A DNA stretch of 13,805 nt, taken from contig DOUW01000132.1 in the NCBI GenBank assembly GCA_003520365.1, positions 345 through 14,149 on the forward strand. Reading direction: 5' to 3'. Position 1 is the stretch's first letter; each line of letters starts with the position of its first letter. The notes beneath the pieces were generated by a model, which was not told the origin of the DNA, made no database searches, and was given only the letters and a program-made list of their open reading frames with translations. Below are positions 7,369 to 13,805 of the stretch, in pieces. The stretch comes from Massilia sp. (GTDB lineage: Bacteria; Pseudomonadota; Gammaproteobacteria; Burkholderiales; Burkholderiaceae_D). The position numbers and the translations under genes are program-made.

Positions 7369-8487
7369 ATGAACGAAACCAGGTACCAGCGCGCCAAGGC
7401 CGTGGTCTGCCGCACCACCGGGGAACCGGTGGTGGTCGAGGAGATCGAGGTCGAATTCCCGCGGCGCGGCGAGGTGATGATCAAGATGGCGGCCTGCGGC
7501 ATCTGCCACAGCGACCTGTCCGCCACCAACGGCACGATCCCGATGCCCGCCCCGCTCGTGCTCGGGCACGAAGGCGCGGGCGTGATCGTCGCCGTCGGCG
7601 ACGGCGTGAGCGAATACGCGGTCGGCGACCACGTGCTCAGTTCTTTTGTGAGCATGTGCGGCAAGTGCCGCTGGTGCCAGACCGGCCGCCCGCAACTGTG
7701 CGACCAGGCCGCCAAGGCCGCGATCTCCCTGCCCGACGGCACGGTGCGCACGCGCGGCCTCGACGGCCAGCCTATCAATATCTTCTCCGGCTGCGGCGTG
7801 ATGGCCGAATACGCCACGCTGCACGTCGATAACGTGGTCAAGATCGCCCAAGACGTGCCGCTCGACCGCGCCTGCCTGGTCGGCTGCGGCGTCATGACGG
7901 GCGTCGGCGCGGCGACCAACACTGCGAAGGTGGAGCCGGGCTCGATCGCCGTGGTCTTCGGCTGCGGCGGCGTCGGCCTGAACGCGATCCAGGGCTGCCG
8001 CATCGCCGGCGCCGCGATGATCGTCGCGGTCGACATGTCCGACGCCAAGCTCGCGCTGGCGCAGGAGTTCGGCGCGACCCACACCATGAATGCCGCCACG
8101 CCCGACCTGGTCAAGGCCCTGCGCAAGCTCACCGGCGGCGGCGCCGACTACGCCTTCGAATGCGTCGGCAAGGGCGACATCGTGGCCCAGGCCTATGCCG
8201 TGCTGGCCAAGGGCGGCAAGGCGGTCGCGGTCGGCGTGGCGCACCCGAAGGACACGACCACGGTGCGCACCGGCAGCCTGACCTTCGAGGAAAAGACGCT
8301 CACCGGCAGCTACTTCGGCTCGGCCAGCCCGCGCCAGGACTTCCCGCGCCTCCTGGCCCTGTATCGCGCCAAGCGCCTGAAGCTCGACGAACTGATCACG
8401 CGCCGCTACCGCATCGAGGAAGCGCCGCAGGCCTTTGCCGACCTGGCCGAAGGACGCAATGCACGAGGGGTGATCATGTTCGACTAA
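7369..8487 (+). CDS. Zinc-dependent alcohol dehydrogenase (MDR family)
   Basis: A 372-residue NAD-linked enzyme interconverting an alcohol and an aldehyde or ketone in the cytosol. Catalytic zinc ligands are visible: Cys43 (ACGICHSD), His67 (GHEGAG) and Cys173 (VGCGVMTG). The structural zinc is held by Cys97, Cys100, Cys103 and Cys111. The Rossmann segment is FGCGGVGLNAIQG with GxGxxG at 198-203, and Asp222 at the end of the second strand predicts NAD+ over NADP+. Length and the CGVMTG motif place it in the long-chain class I/III-like group. ATG at 7369 follows AAGGAGG with 8 bases between; an ATG at 7361 is out of frame. It is first in the transporter operon, 59 bases before the permease, suggesting that the imported compound, or a product of it, is an alcohol or aldehyde. 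Class III glutathione-dependent formaldehyde activity is not supported. Confidence 0.93.
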   Translation: MNETRYQRAKAVVCRTTGEPVVVEEIEVEFPRRGEVMIKMAACGICHSDLSATNGTIPMPAPLVLGHEGAGVIVAVGDGVSEYAVGDHVLSSFVSMCGKCRWCQTGRPQLCDQAAKAAISLPDGTVRTRGLDGQPINIFSGCGVMAEYATLHVDNVVKIAQDVPLDRACLVGCGVMTGVGAATNTAKVEPGSIAVVFGCGGVGLNAIQGCRIAGAAMIVAVDMSDAKLALAQEFGATHTMNAATPDLVKALRKLTGGGADYAFECVGKGDIVAQAYAVLAKGGKAVAVGVAHPKDTTTVRTGSLTFEEKTLTGSYFGSASPRQDFPRLLALYRAKRLKLDELITRRYRIEEAPQAFADLAEGRNARGVIMFD

Positions 8488-8546
8488 GTTTCGTCCCTTC
8501 GCACGGCATCCAAAGCACTACACATATAAGATAACGGAGACAGATT

Positions 8547-9410
8547 TTGGAGCTTTTCCTGCAACAGGTCCTGAACGGACTCACCCTGGGCGGCGTCTAC
8601 AGCCTCGTCGCGCTGGGGCTCACGCTGGTGTACGGCATCCTGCACGTGCCCAACTTCGCGCACGGCGCCTTCTACATGGCTGGCGCCTACTCGGCCTTCT
8701 TCATCATTGACAAGCTCGGCCTGAACTACTGGTGGGGCATGCTCGGCGCCGCCGTCACCGTGGCCCTGATCTCGGTGCTGTCCGAGCGCCTGGTCTTCCA
8801 CCCGCTGCGCAAGGCGCCCTACCTGCACCACATGATCGCCTCGATCGGCATCCTGCTGTTCCTGGAAGCCGGCGCCCAGGCCATCTGGGGCGCCGACTTC
8901 CACCGCATGGCCACGCCCTACAACGAGATCCTCACCTTCGGCGGCCTGACCATGCCGGCCCAGCGCCTGCTGATCATCGCTGCCGCTTTCCTGCTCGTCG
9001 TGCTGCTGCAGCTGTTCCTGAAGAAGACCGTGACCGGCGCCACCATCGTCGCCATGGCCCAGAACCGCGAGGGCGCGGCCCTGGTCGGCATCGACGCCAC
9101 CCGCGTCGCCATGCTCACCTTCGCCATCGCCGGCGCCCTGGCAGGGATGGCGGCCGTGCTGTACGCGCCGATCAACCTGGTCTATACCTCGATGGGACAC
9201 CTGGTCATCACCAAGGCCTTCGTCATCATCGTGCTGGGCGGGATGGGCAGCGTGCCAGGGGCGATCGTCGGCGGCCTGATCATCGGCTTTGCCGAAGCCT
9301 TCGGCGCCTTCTACATCTCGACCGACTACAAGGACATCATCGCCTTCGCGCTGCTGGTGCTGATCCTGTCGCTGCGTCCGCAGGGCCTGTTCGCGAAAGG
9401 GGCACACTGA
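8547..9410 (+). CDS. HAAT-family ABC transporter permease, LivH type
   Basis: A 287-residue inner-membrane protein with about eight hydrophobic helices; with the next gene it forms the channel of a hydrophobic/branched-chain-amino-acid-type (HAAT) importer. The start NGLTLGGVYSLVALGLTLVY (10-29) and NFAHGAFYMAGAY (36-48) are hallmarks of LivH proteins, as are TGATIVAMAQNREGAALVGI (163-182), the cytoplasmic loop that contacts the ATPases, and GGMGSVPGAIVGG (231-243). The start is TTG at 8547: GGAGA (8536-8540) sits 6 bases upstream and the conserved N-terminus begins at once, while the next in-frame ATG would remove the first helix. The stop shares one base with the next start (TGATG), so translation is coupled. 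The family label 'branched-chain amino acid' should not be taken as the substrate. Confidence 0.93.
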   Translation: MELFLQQVLNGLTLGGVYSLVALGLTLVYGILHVPNFAHGAFYMAGAYSAFFIIDKLGLNYWWGMLGAAVTVALISVLSERLVFHPLRKAPYLHHMIASIGILLFLEAGAQAIWGADFHRMATPYNEILTFGGLTMPAQRLLIIAAAFLLVVLLQLFLKKTVTGATIVAMAQNREGAALVGIDATRVAMLTFAIAGALAGMAAVLYAPINLVYTSMGHLVITKAFVIIVLGGMGSVPGAIVGGLIIGFAEAFGAFYISTDYKDIIAFALLVLILSLRPQGLFAKGAH

Positions 9411-10444
9411 TGAAACTGTTCAACGCAAAGCTCGGTTGGGGCCTGCTGCTGGTGCTGGCCCTGGCCTTCCCCTTCCTGGCCGGTAACGACTACCACCTGA
9501 CCGTGATGTCGACCGCCTACATCTACGCGATCGCCACCATCGGCCTGAACCTGATCACCGGCTACACCGGCCAGTACAACCTGGCCCACAGCGGCTTCAT
9601 GGCGGTCGGCGCCTACACGGTCGGCATCCTGACGGTCGACTACGGCGTCTCGTTCTGGGTCGCCTTTGCCCTGTCGGGCGTGGTCTCGGCCGCCCTCGGC
9701 TTCTTCGTCGGGATCGTGTCGCTGCGCCTGAAGACCCACTTCTTCTCGATCTTCACCCTGTGCGTGGGCTACATCATGTACCTCGTCATCGAGAAGTGGG
9801 AAAGCTTCACCCACGGCACGGTCGGCATCATGGGCATCCCGGCGCCGGAGAGCATCGGCTCGCTCGACTTCTCCGAACCGCGCACCCAGTACTACCTGGT
9901 GCTGTTCTTCCTGGTCGCCAGCCTGTGGATCATGCACCGCATCGTCCACTCGCTGCTGGGCCGTACCTTCATGGCGATCCGCAACGGCGACGAACTGGCC
10001 CAGGCGCTGGGCATCAACCTGATGCGCAACAAGCTGCTCGCCTTTATGCTGTCGGTGTTCTTCTCGGGCATGGCGGGCGGCCTGTACGCCGGCTACGTGC
10101 GCTTCCTCGGCCCGGGCGTGGCCAGCGTCGAACACACCTTCGACATGACCATGTACATGCTGGTCGGCGGCATCGGCACCCTGCTCGGCCCGCTGCTCGG
10201 TGCGATTTCCGTGCCGTGGCTGACCCAGTACCTGCAGTTCCTGCAGGAGTACCGCTTCGTCGTGTTCGGCCCGGTGCTGGTCCTGCTCGTCATCTTCCTG
10301 CCGCACGGCGTCGTCGGCACCTACATGAACCGCCAGCGCAGGAAAGCGGCGATGCGCGCGCCGGCTGCGCCACCTGCATCGACCCCGGCGGCCCCCGCAT
10401 CCGCAGCCGTGGCCGCACCGAAGGGAGGAGCCAAGCATGCTTAA
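9410..10444 (+). CDS. HAAT-family ABC transporter permease, LivM type
   Basis: A 344-residue inner-membrane partner of the LivH-type protein. Typical features are GLNLITGYTGQYNLAHSGFM (45-64), KTHFFSIFTLCVGYI (108-122), the ATPase-coupling loop GRTFMAIRNGDELAQALGIN (184-203) and GGIGTLLGPLLGA (253-265). ATG at 9410 overlaps the preceding stop by one base. Residues from about 313 to the end form an Ala/Pro-rich tail, APAAPPASTPAAPAS..., absent from basic LivM proteins; it is cytoplasmic and probably disordered. The gene overlaps the ATPase gene by 8 bases, inside that tail, and the tail also encodes the next gene's ribosome site (GGGAGGAG). Confidence 0.93.
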   Translation: MKLFNAKLGWGLLLVLALAFPFLAGNDYHLTVMSTAYIYAIATIGLNLITGYTGQYNLAHSGFMAVGAYTVGILTVDYGVSFWVAFALSGVVSAALGFFVGIVSLRLKTHFFSIFTLCVGYIMYLVIEKWESFTHGTVGIMGIPAPESIGSLDFSEPRTQYYLVLFFLVASLWIMHRIVHSLLGRTFMAIRNGDELAQALGINLMRNKLLAFMLSVFFSGMAGGLYAGYVRFLGPGVASVEHTFDMTMYMLVGGIGTLLGPLLGAISVPWLTQYLQFLQEYRFVVFGPVLVLLVIFLPHGVVGTYMNRQRRKAAMRAPAAPPASTPAAPASAAVAAPKGGAKHA

Positions 10445-11195
10445 GATCGAACACCTGACCAAGCGCTTCGGCGGCCTGGCCGCCGTCAACGACGTCAGCG
10501 CCCAATGCGAGCGCGGCACCATCAACGCCATCATCGGACCGAACGGCGCCGGCAAGACCACCTTCTTCAACCTGATCAGCGGCGCGATCGCGCCGACCTC
10601 GGGCAAGGTGCTCTTCGACGGCAAGGACGTCACCGGCCTGCGCGCCGACCAGGTCGCGCGCCTCGGCATGGCCCGCACCTTCCAGACCACGACCCTGTTC
10701 GACACCGCCACCGTGCTCGACAACCTGATCGTCGGCCACCGCCTGCGCACCGGCTCGACCCTGGTCGACGCCGTGCTCGGCACCCGTCGCCTGAAAGAGG
10801 AAGAACGCCGCTGCCGCGAAAAGGCGCGCGCCGCGCTCGACTTCGTCGGCCTGTCGCACATCGAGTCGCGCATCGCCGGCGACATCTCGCAGGAAGAAAG
10901 GAAGCGCGTCGCCTTTGCCCTGGCGCTGTCGACCGACCCGATCCTGCTGCTGCTGGACGAGCCGGCCGGCGGCGTCAATCCCGAGGAGACCGAAGGGCTG
11001 GCGCGCCTGATCCGCAAGATGGCCGACAGCGGCCTGACGGTCTGCCTGATCGAACACAAGATGGACATGATCATGAACCTGGCCGACCGCATCCTGGTGC
11101 TGAACTACGGCGAGCGCATCGCCGAGGGCACGCCCGCCGAGATCCGCGCCAACCCGGTCGTGATCGAAGCCTACCTGGGGAGCGAACATGCTTAA
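10437..11195 (+). CDS. HAAT-family ABC transporter ATPase, LivG type
   Basis: A 252-residue cytosolic ATP-binding subunit. Walker [10 protein letters not shown] (34-42), Q-loop Gln83 (TFQTT), Walker B ILLLLDEP (169-176), the LivG-type D-loop AGGVNPEE and the switch His207 (IEHKMD) are all intact. The ABC signature, normally LSGGQ or LSYGQ, reads ISQEERKRV (150-158): the Ser is kept but Gly-Gly/Tyr-Gly are replaced by Gln-Glu. I recall similar LSQEERKR versions in a LivG subfamily, so it is probably functional rather than broken. ATG at 10437 overlaps the permease stop by 8 bases (ATGCTTAA). It should pair with the LivF-type subunit downstream to form the nucleotide-binding dimer. Confidence 0.93.
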   Translation: MLKIEHLTKRFGGLAAVNDVSAQCERGTINAIIGPNGAGKTTFFNLISGAIAPTSGKVLFDGKDVTGLRADQVARLGMARTFQTTTLFDTATVLDNLIVGHRLRTGSTLVDAVLGTRRLKEEERRCREKARAALDFVGLSHIESRIAGDISQEERKRVAFALALSTDPILLLLDEPAGGVNPEETEGLARLIRKMADSGLTVCLIEHKMDMIMNLADRILVLNYGERIAEGTPAEIRANPVVIEAYLGSEHA

Positions 11196-11895
11196 ACTCG
11201 ACAAGGTCAACCTTTCCTACGGCAGCTTCCGTGCGCTGCACGACGTCAGCCTGCACGCCGACGAGGGCGAACTGGTGGTGCTGCTCGGCTCGAACGGCGC
11301 CGGCAAAAGCTCGATCTTCCTCACCATGAGCGGCTTGAACAAGGCCTCCTCGGGAACGATCCGCTTCGGCTCGCAGAACCTGGTCGGCCGCAAGCCTTCG
11401 CAGATCGTGGCGGACGGCCTGATCCACTGCCCGGAAGGCCGCAAGCTCTTCCCCGGCATGTCGGTGCTGAAGAACCTGACCCTGGGCGCCTACGTCCACC
11501 GCGGCGACAGCAAAGGCACCCAGCGCACGCTGGACGAGGTGTTCGAGCTGTTCCCGATCCTGCACGAGAAGAAGGACAGCCCGGCGGGGTCGCTGAGCGG
11601 CGGCCAGCAGCAGATGGTGGCGATCGGCCGCGCCCTGATGGGCCGCCCGAAGGCGCTGCTGCTCGACGAGCCGTCGCTGGGACTGGCGCCGCTGGTGGTC
11701 AAGCAGATGTTCGAGATCATCGCCCGCATCAACAAGGCCGGCACCACGGTGCTGCTGGCCGAGCAGAACGCCTATGCGGCGCTGAACATCGCCAGCCGCG
11801 CCTACGTCATCGAACAAGGCCGCATCGTGATGGAGGGCGGCCGCGAGGAACTGCTGAACAATGCGCAGGTGCGCAAGGCCTACATAGGCGCTTGA
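11188..11895 (+). CDS. HAAT-family ABC transporter ATPase, LivF type
   Basis: A 235-residue cytosolic ATP-binding subunit. Walker [10 protein letters not shown] (34-42), the canonical signature LSGGQQQM (136-143), Walker B ALLLDEP (156-162) and the LivF-specific [16 protein letters not shown] (82-97). The switch position reads AEQN, with Gln193 instead of His, which is usual for LivF. Together with the LivG partner's unusual signature, the two ATP sites of the heterodimer would be unequal. ATG at 11188 overlaps the preceding stop through the same ATGCTTAA junction as livM/livG, with GGGGAG as ribosome site. A 69-base gap without a terminator follows before the binding-protein gene. Confidence 0.94.
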   Translation: MLKLDKVNLSYGSFRALHDVSLHADEGELVVLLGSNGAGKSSIFLTMSGLNKASSGTIRFGSQNLVGRKPSQIVADGLIHCPEGRKLFPGMSVLKNLTLGAYVHRGDSKGTQRTLDEVFELFPILHEKKDSPAGSLSGGQQQMVAIGRALMGRPKALLLDEPSLGLAPLVVKQMFEIIARINKAGTTVLLAEQNAYAALNIASRAYVIEQGRIVMEGGREELLNNAQVRKAYIGA

Positions 11896-11964
11896 CACGT
11901 TTTTGCAGCAACCGAGGTTTCAACCAGTAGTACCTACAACAAGCAAAACCAAGGAGACACCACC

Positions 11965-13146
11965 ATGAAGATGCAAGCGAAACTGACCCGCCGCACCCTG
12001 CTGGCCGCCGCCGCGGCCACCCTCGCCCTGGCCGGCGGCGCCGCCCACGCCCAGGAAGTCATCAAGATCGGCTTCTCGGGCCCGCTGAGCGGCGGCGCCG
12101 CGCTCTACGGCAAGAACGTCCTGTCCGGCATGGAGATGGCCGCCGCCGAGATCAACGCCAAGCCGCTGGAAATCGGCGGCAAGCGCTACAAGGTCGAGAT
12201 CGTGGCCCTGGACGACAAGTACAACCCGTCCGAGACCGCGATCAACGTGCAGCGCCTGGTCCAGCAGCACAAGACGCCGGCCGTGCTGGTGCCGCACTCG
12301 GGCGGCGTGTTCGCGGTCCAGGCCTTCAACGAGAAGTCGAAGGTGCTGCTGCTGGCCTACACCAGCCTGCCCCAGGTCACCGAGCGCGGCAACAAGCTGA
12401 CGATCCGCATCCCGCCTGACTTCACTGGCTACATCGCCCCGTTCACCAAGGCCATGATGGCCAAGCACGGCAAGAACGTCGCCATGGTCCAGGCCGACCA
12501 CGACTACGCGAAAGCCTGGGCGGCCGCCTTCAAGCCGGCCTGGGAAGCCAGCGGCGGCAAGGTCGTCGCCGAGAACCCGATGTCCTACAACAAGGCCACC
12601 GACTTCTACAGCGGCGTGAGCCGCGCGATGCAGGCGAAACCGGACGTCATGTTCATCGGCGGCGCTTCCGAGCCGACCGCGCTGGTGGCCAAGCAGGCGC
12701 GCGAACTGGGCTTCAAGGGCGGCTTCATCATCCTCGACCAGGCCAAGATCGACGAAATGGCCAAGGTGGTCGGCGGCATCGCCCCGCTGGAAGGCTCGAT
12801 CGGCGTGATGCCGCTGGCGAACGACGACCGTCCGGAAGCGGCCGCCTTCACCCAGCGCTTCCGCAAGCTCAACCCGGGCAAGGACCCGAGCACCGAGGTC
12901 AGCCTGAACTACTCGACCGTGCACGCCACCGTCGCCGCCATGAAGCTGGCCGGCACCACCACCGACGCCGAGAAGATCCGCGCCCAGATGGAAAAGGCCT
13001 ACACCACGCTGCCGCCTGAGTACAACCCGAACGACATCGATGGCCTGGACGCCAAGGGCGGCACGATCGCCAACGTCATCCTCGGCACCGTCGAGGGCGG
13101 CAAGGTCAAGGGGCAGTTCCTGCGTGCGATCAATGCCGGGAAGTGA
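11965..13146 (+). CDS. Periplasmic substrate-binding protein of the HAAT transporter
   Basis: A 393-residue type-I periplasmic binding protein (Peripla_BP_6 class) that captures the substrate and delivers it to the LivH/M channel. The signal peptide has a basic N-region with TRRTLL (8-13), an Ala-rich core and AHA before QEVIK, so cleavage is after residue 29; the RR pair is Tat-like. The mature domain opens with the standard IKIGFSGPLSGGAALYG (33-49), then NVLSGMEMAAAEINA. The ligand-proximal region around VPHSGGVFAV (98-107) differs from the Ser/Thr-rich pocket motif of true Leu/Ile/Val binders, so a non-amino-acid ligand such as an organic or aromatic acid is plausible (inference). ATG at 11965 follows AAGGAGA with 7 bases between. 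Last gene of the operon, ending at a terminator; the usual position for a highly expressed binding protein. Confidence 0.94.
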   Translation: MKMQAKLTRRTLLAAAAATLALAGGAAHAQEVIKIGFSGPLSGGAALYGKNVLSGMEMAAAEINAKPLEIGGKRYKVEIVALDDKYNPSETAINVQRLVQQHKTPAVLVPHSGGVFAVQAFNEKSKVLLLAYTSLPQVTERGNKLTIRIPPDFTGYIAPFTKAMMAKHGKNVAMVQADHDYAKAWAAAFKPAWEASGGKVVAENPMSYNKATDFYSGVSRAMQAKPDVMFIGGASEPTALVAKQARELGFKGGFIILDQAKIDEMAKVVGGIAPLEGSIGVMPLANDDRPEAAAFTQRFRKLNPGKDPSTEVSLNYSTVHATVAAMKLAGTTTDAEKIRAQMEKAYTTLPPEYNPNDIDGLDAKGGTIANVILGTVEGGKVKGQFLRAINAGK

Positions 13147-13154
13147 TTGATTGA

Positions 13155-13175
13155 GGGCGGCTTGCACGGCCGCCC
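13155..13175 (+). repeat. Stem-loop between stop codon and terminator
   Basis: GGGCGGC (13155-13161) pairs with GCCGCCC (13169-13175) around TTGCACG. It lies 8 bases after the binding-protein stop and 12 bases before the terminator stem. It recurs at 13488-13508. A 3' mRNA-stabilising structure is a fair guess. Confidence 0.6.
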
Positions 13176-13187
13176 AGTGGATAAAAA

Positions 13188-13217
13188 GCCCGCTACCGTT
13201 TCCGGTAGCGGGCTTTT
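13188..13217 (+). terminator. Intrinsic terminator of the adh-transporter operon
   Basis: GCCCGCTACCG (13188-13198) pairs perfectly with CGGTAGCGGGC (13203-13213) around TTTC, followed by TTTT and preceded by AAAAA. It is a strong 11-bp stem. Confidence 0.92.
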
Positions 13218-13219
13218 GT

Positions 13220-13325
13220 GTAGGGTGGGTTCTTGAACCCACGCGGTCTTTCTTGCGCTTGCGTACCCGCGCCTACGTTTCGATCCGCACGCGCCGTACC
13301 GCGTGGGTTCGAGAACCCACCCTAC
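13220..13325. repeat. Paired inverted REP palindromes (BIME-like), copy 1
   Basis: Left REP at 13220-13246: GTAGGGTGG ... CCACGCGG with the inner stem GTGGGTTC/GAACCCAC. Right REP at 13299-13325 is its inverse: CCGCGTGG ... CCACCCTAC. About 52 bases separate them. The two can fold separately or together into one long stem, as in bacterial interspersed mosaic elements mobilised by RAYT-type transposases. Confidence 0.8.
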
Positions 13326-13380
13326 GAGCCTACGCGCCCAATGATTTGTATGCGTCCACGCCCGGCGCGGTAGCATGTCT

Positions 13381-13466
13381 TATCGCCATCTCCATTCGAG
13401 CGCGCCGGTATGGAGGGTTGTGCAGCATGCCGAAGCACGACCGCGTGGACACAGCTGCCCCCCTAC
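13381..13466. repeat. Second repeat module, copy 1, with degraded REP
   Basis: TATCGCCAT...CCATTCGAGCGCGCCGG and CGAAGCACGACCGCGTGGACACAG recur at 13725-13805 with scattered mismatches and one single-base gap. It ends in an inverse REP (13441-13466) of the GGACAC core type whose right stem is decayed (CTGCCCC). A remnant of its left partner (GCGTCCACGC) is visible just upstream. Confidence 0.65.
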
Positions 13467-13520
13467 AAAGCTGAAGTGATCGATTGAGGGCGGCTTGCAC
13501 GGCCGCCCAGTGAATGAAAA

Positions 13521-13552
13521 GCCCGCTACCGTTTCCGGTAGCGGGCTTTTTT
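13521..13552 (+). terminator. Duplicated intrinsic terminator
   Basis: The same GCCCGCTACCG/CGGTAGCGGGC stem as at 13188, here with a longer T-run (TTTTTT, 13547-13552), so it may terminate better than the first. No gene between the two copies needs it; it acts as a back-up for the transporter operon. Confidence 0.85.
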
Positions 13553-13658
13553 GTAGGGTGGGTTCTTGAACCCACGCGGTCTTTCATGCGCTTGCGTACC
13601 CGCGCCTACGTTTCGACCCGCACGTGCCGTACCGCGTGGGTTCGAGAACCCACCCTAC
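13553..13658. repeat. Paired inverted REP palindromes (BIME-like), copy 2
   Basis: Left REP at 13553-13579 and right REP at 13632-13658 have the same GGGTTC cores as copy 1. The palindromic parts are unchanged between the copies, while several of the mismatches fall in the spacer between the REPs. Confidence 0.8.
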
Positions 13659-13679
13659 GAGCTATCCGCTCTTGACCTC

Positions 13680-13805
13680 GTAGGGTGGACACCTGTGTCC
13701 ACGCTGTCCGGCGGGGGCGCTCTCTATCGCCATTCCCATTCGAGCGCGCCGGCATAGAGAGAAACTGCAGTATTCCGAAGCACGACCGCGTGGACACAGG
13801 TGTCC
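13680..13805. repeat. REP pair with GGACAC core, cut by the window end
   Basis: Left REP at 13680-13704: GTAGGGTGG, stem GTGGACAC/GTGTCCAC, then CCACGC. The inverse partner begins at 13786 (CCGCGTGGACACAGGTGTCC) and runs off the window; ACCCTAC would be expected next. Between them lies the second copy of the 13381 module. Confidence 0.75.

Larger units (their letters stand above)
13141..13329. repeat. 189-bp direct repeat, copy 1
   Basis: This stretch, from the last codon of the binding-protein gene through a hairpin, a terminator and a pair of REP palindromes, recurs without gaps at 13474-13662 (offset 333). By eye I count about 7 mismatches. Identity stops at the end of the second REP (CCTACGAG). 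Confidence 0.9.
13474..13662. repeat. 189-bp direct repeat, copy 2
   Basis: This is the second copy of 13141-13329. It again begins with GAAGTGAT and carries a hairpin at 13488-13508, a terminator at 13521-13552 and inverted REPs at 13553-13579 and 13632-13658, but no coding sequence precedes it. Confidence 0.9.

Noticed and set aside
8498..8530. Internal promoter (TTCGCA ... TATAAG) between adh and the permease gene
   Set aside because: The -10-like TATAAG is good but the only -35-like hexamer is 21 bases away; the 59-base gap is consistent with one operon.
11892..11920. TTGACA at the end of the LivF-type gene as a promoter for the binding protein
   Set aside because: No -10-like hexamer at 16-19 bases (AGGTTT); the hexamer overlaps the stop codon and is probably chance.
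11920..13242. 440-codon minus-strand frame opposite the binding-protein gene
   Set aside because: Low-complexity Gly/Val/Asp/His/Leu product without domain; a shadow of a gene with signal peptide and full family similarity.
13151..13474. Small open frames across the REP/terminator array
   Set aside because: They run through hairpins and terminators, have no ribosome site, and repeat the same peptide fragments because the DNA is duplicated.
13141..13805. CRISPR-like array
   Set aside because: Repeats are long (189 bp), only two, internally palindromic and include terminators; there are no unique spacers of constant length and no cas genes.

Overview
The window is high-GC DNA with dense genes, strong Shine-Dalgarno sites, a Burkholderiales-type trimeric porin (signal peptide followed by QTSVTIYG, C-terminal Phe) and GTAGGGTGG/CCACGCG-type REP palindromes. 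This suggests a betaproteobacterium, probably Oxalobacteraceae (Massilia/Telluria-like). The genus is an inference from sequence style, not a measured placement. I see no rRNA, tRNA, CRISPR, transposase or prophage gene.

Layout. 1-166: 3' end of an alpha/beta-hydrolase-type gene (+). 167-504: non-coding, with a strong hairpin and a candidate porin promoter. 505-1605: porin (+), ending at a terminator shared with the convergent genes. 1691-4688 (-): acyl-CoA dehydrogenase, then AMP-forming acyl-CoA ligase. 4689-4900: divergent promoter region carrying a 12-bp motif twice, in opposite orientation, one copy over each promoter. 4901-5356 (+): PaaI-type hotdog thioesterase. 5572-6815 (-): IclR-family regulator followed by a small secreted protein of unknown function. 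6816-7368: 553-bp divergent control region with palindromes and a 12-bp tandem repeat. 7369-13146 (+): zinc alcohol dehydrogenase, two LivH/LivM-type permeases, LivG/LivF-type ATPases and a periplasmic binding protein. 13147-13805: two imperfect copies of a 333-345-bp non-coding unit made of a hairpin, a terminator and paired REP palindromes.

How the genes may work together. The locus reads as an uptake-plus-activation module. The porin lets a small, probably acidic compound cross the outer membrane. The binding protein and HAAT-family ABC transporter carry it across the inner membrane. The Zn-ADH interconverts an alcohol and an aldehyde or ketone. The ligase makes the CoA thioester, the acyl-CoA dehydrogenase acts on that thioester, and the thioesterase releases or rescues CoA. 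The IclR protein is the obvious candidate regulator of the adh-transporter operon. The true substrate cannot be read from the sequence; branched-chain amino acids are only the default family label and fit poorly with a CoA-ligase/ADH neighbourhood. The ACAD resembles the ACAD10/11 (LvaC-like) branch, which suggests a hydroxy-acid, but no kinase partner lies in the window.

The least ordinary parts are non-coding: the mirrored operator between the ACAD and thioesterase genes, the REP/terminator array at the right end, and the repeat-rich iclR-adh spacer.
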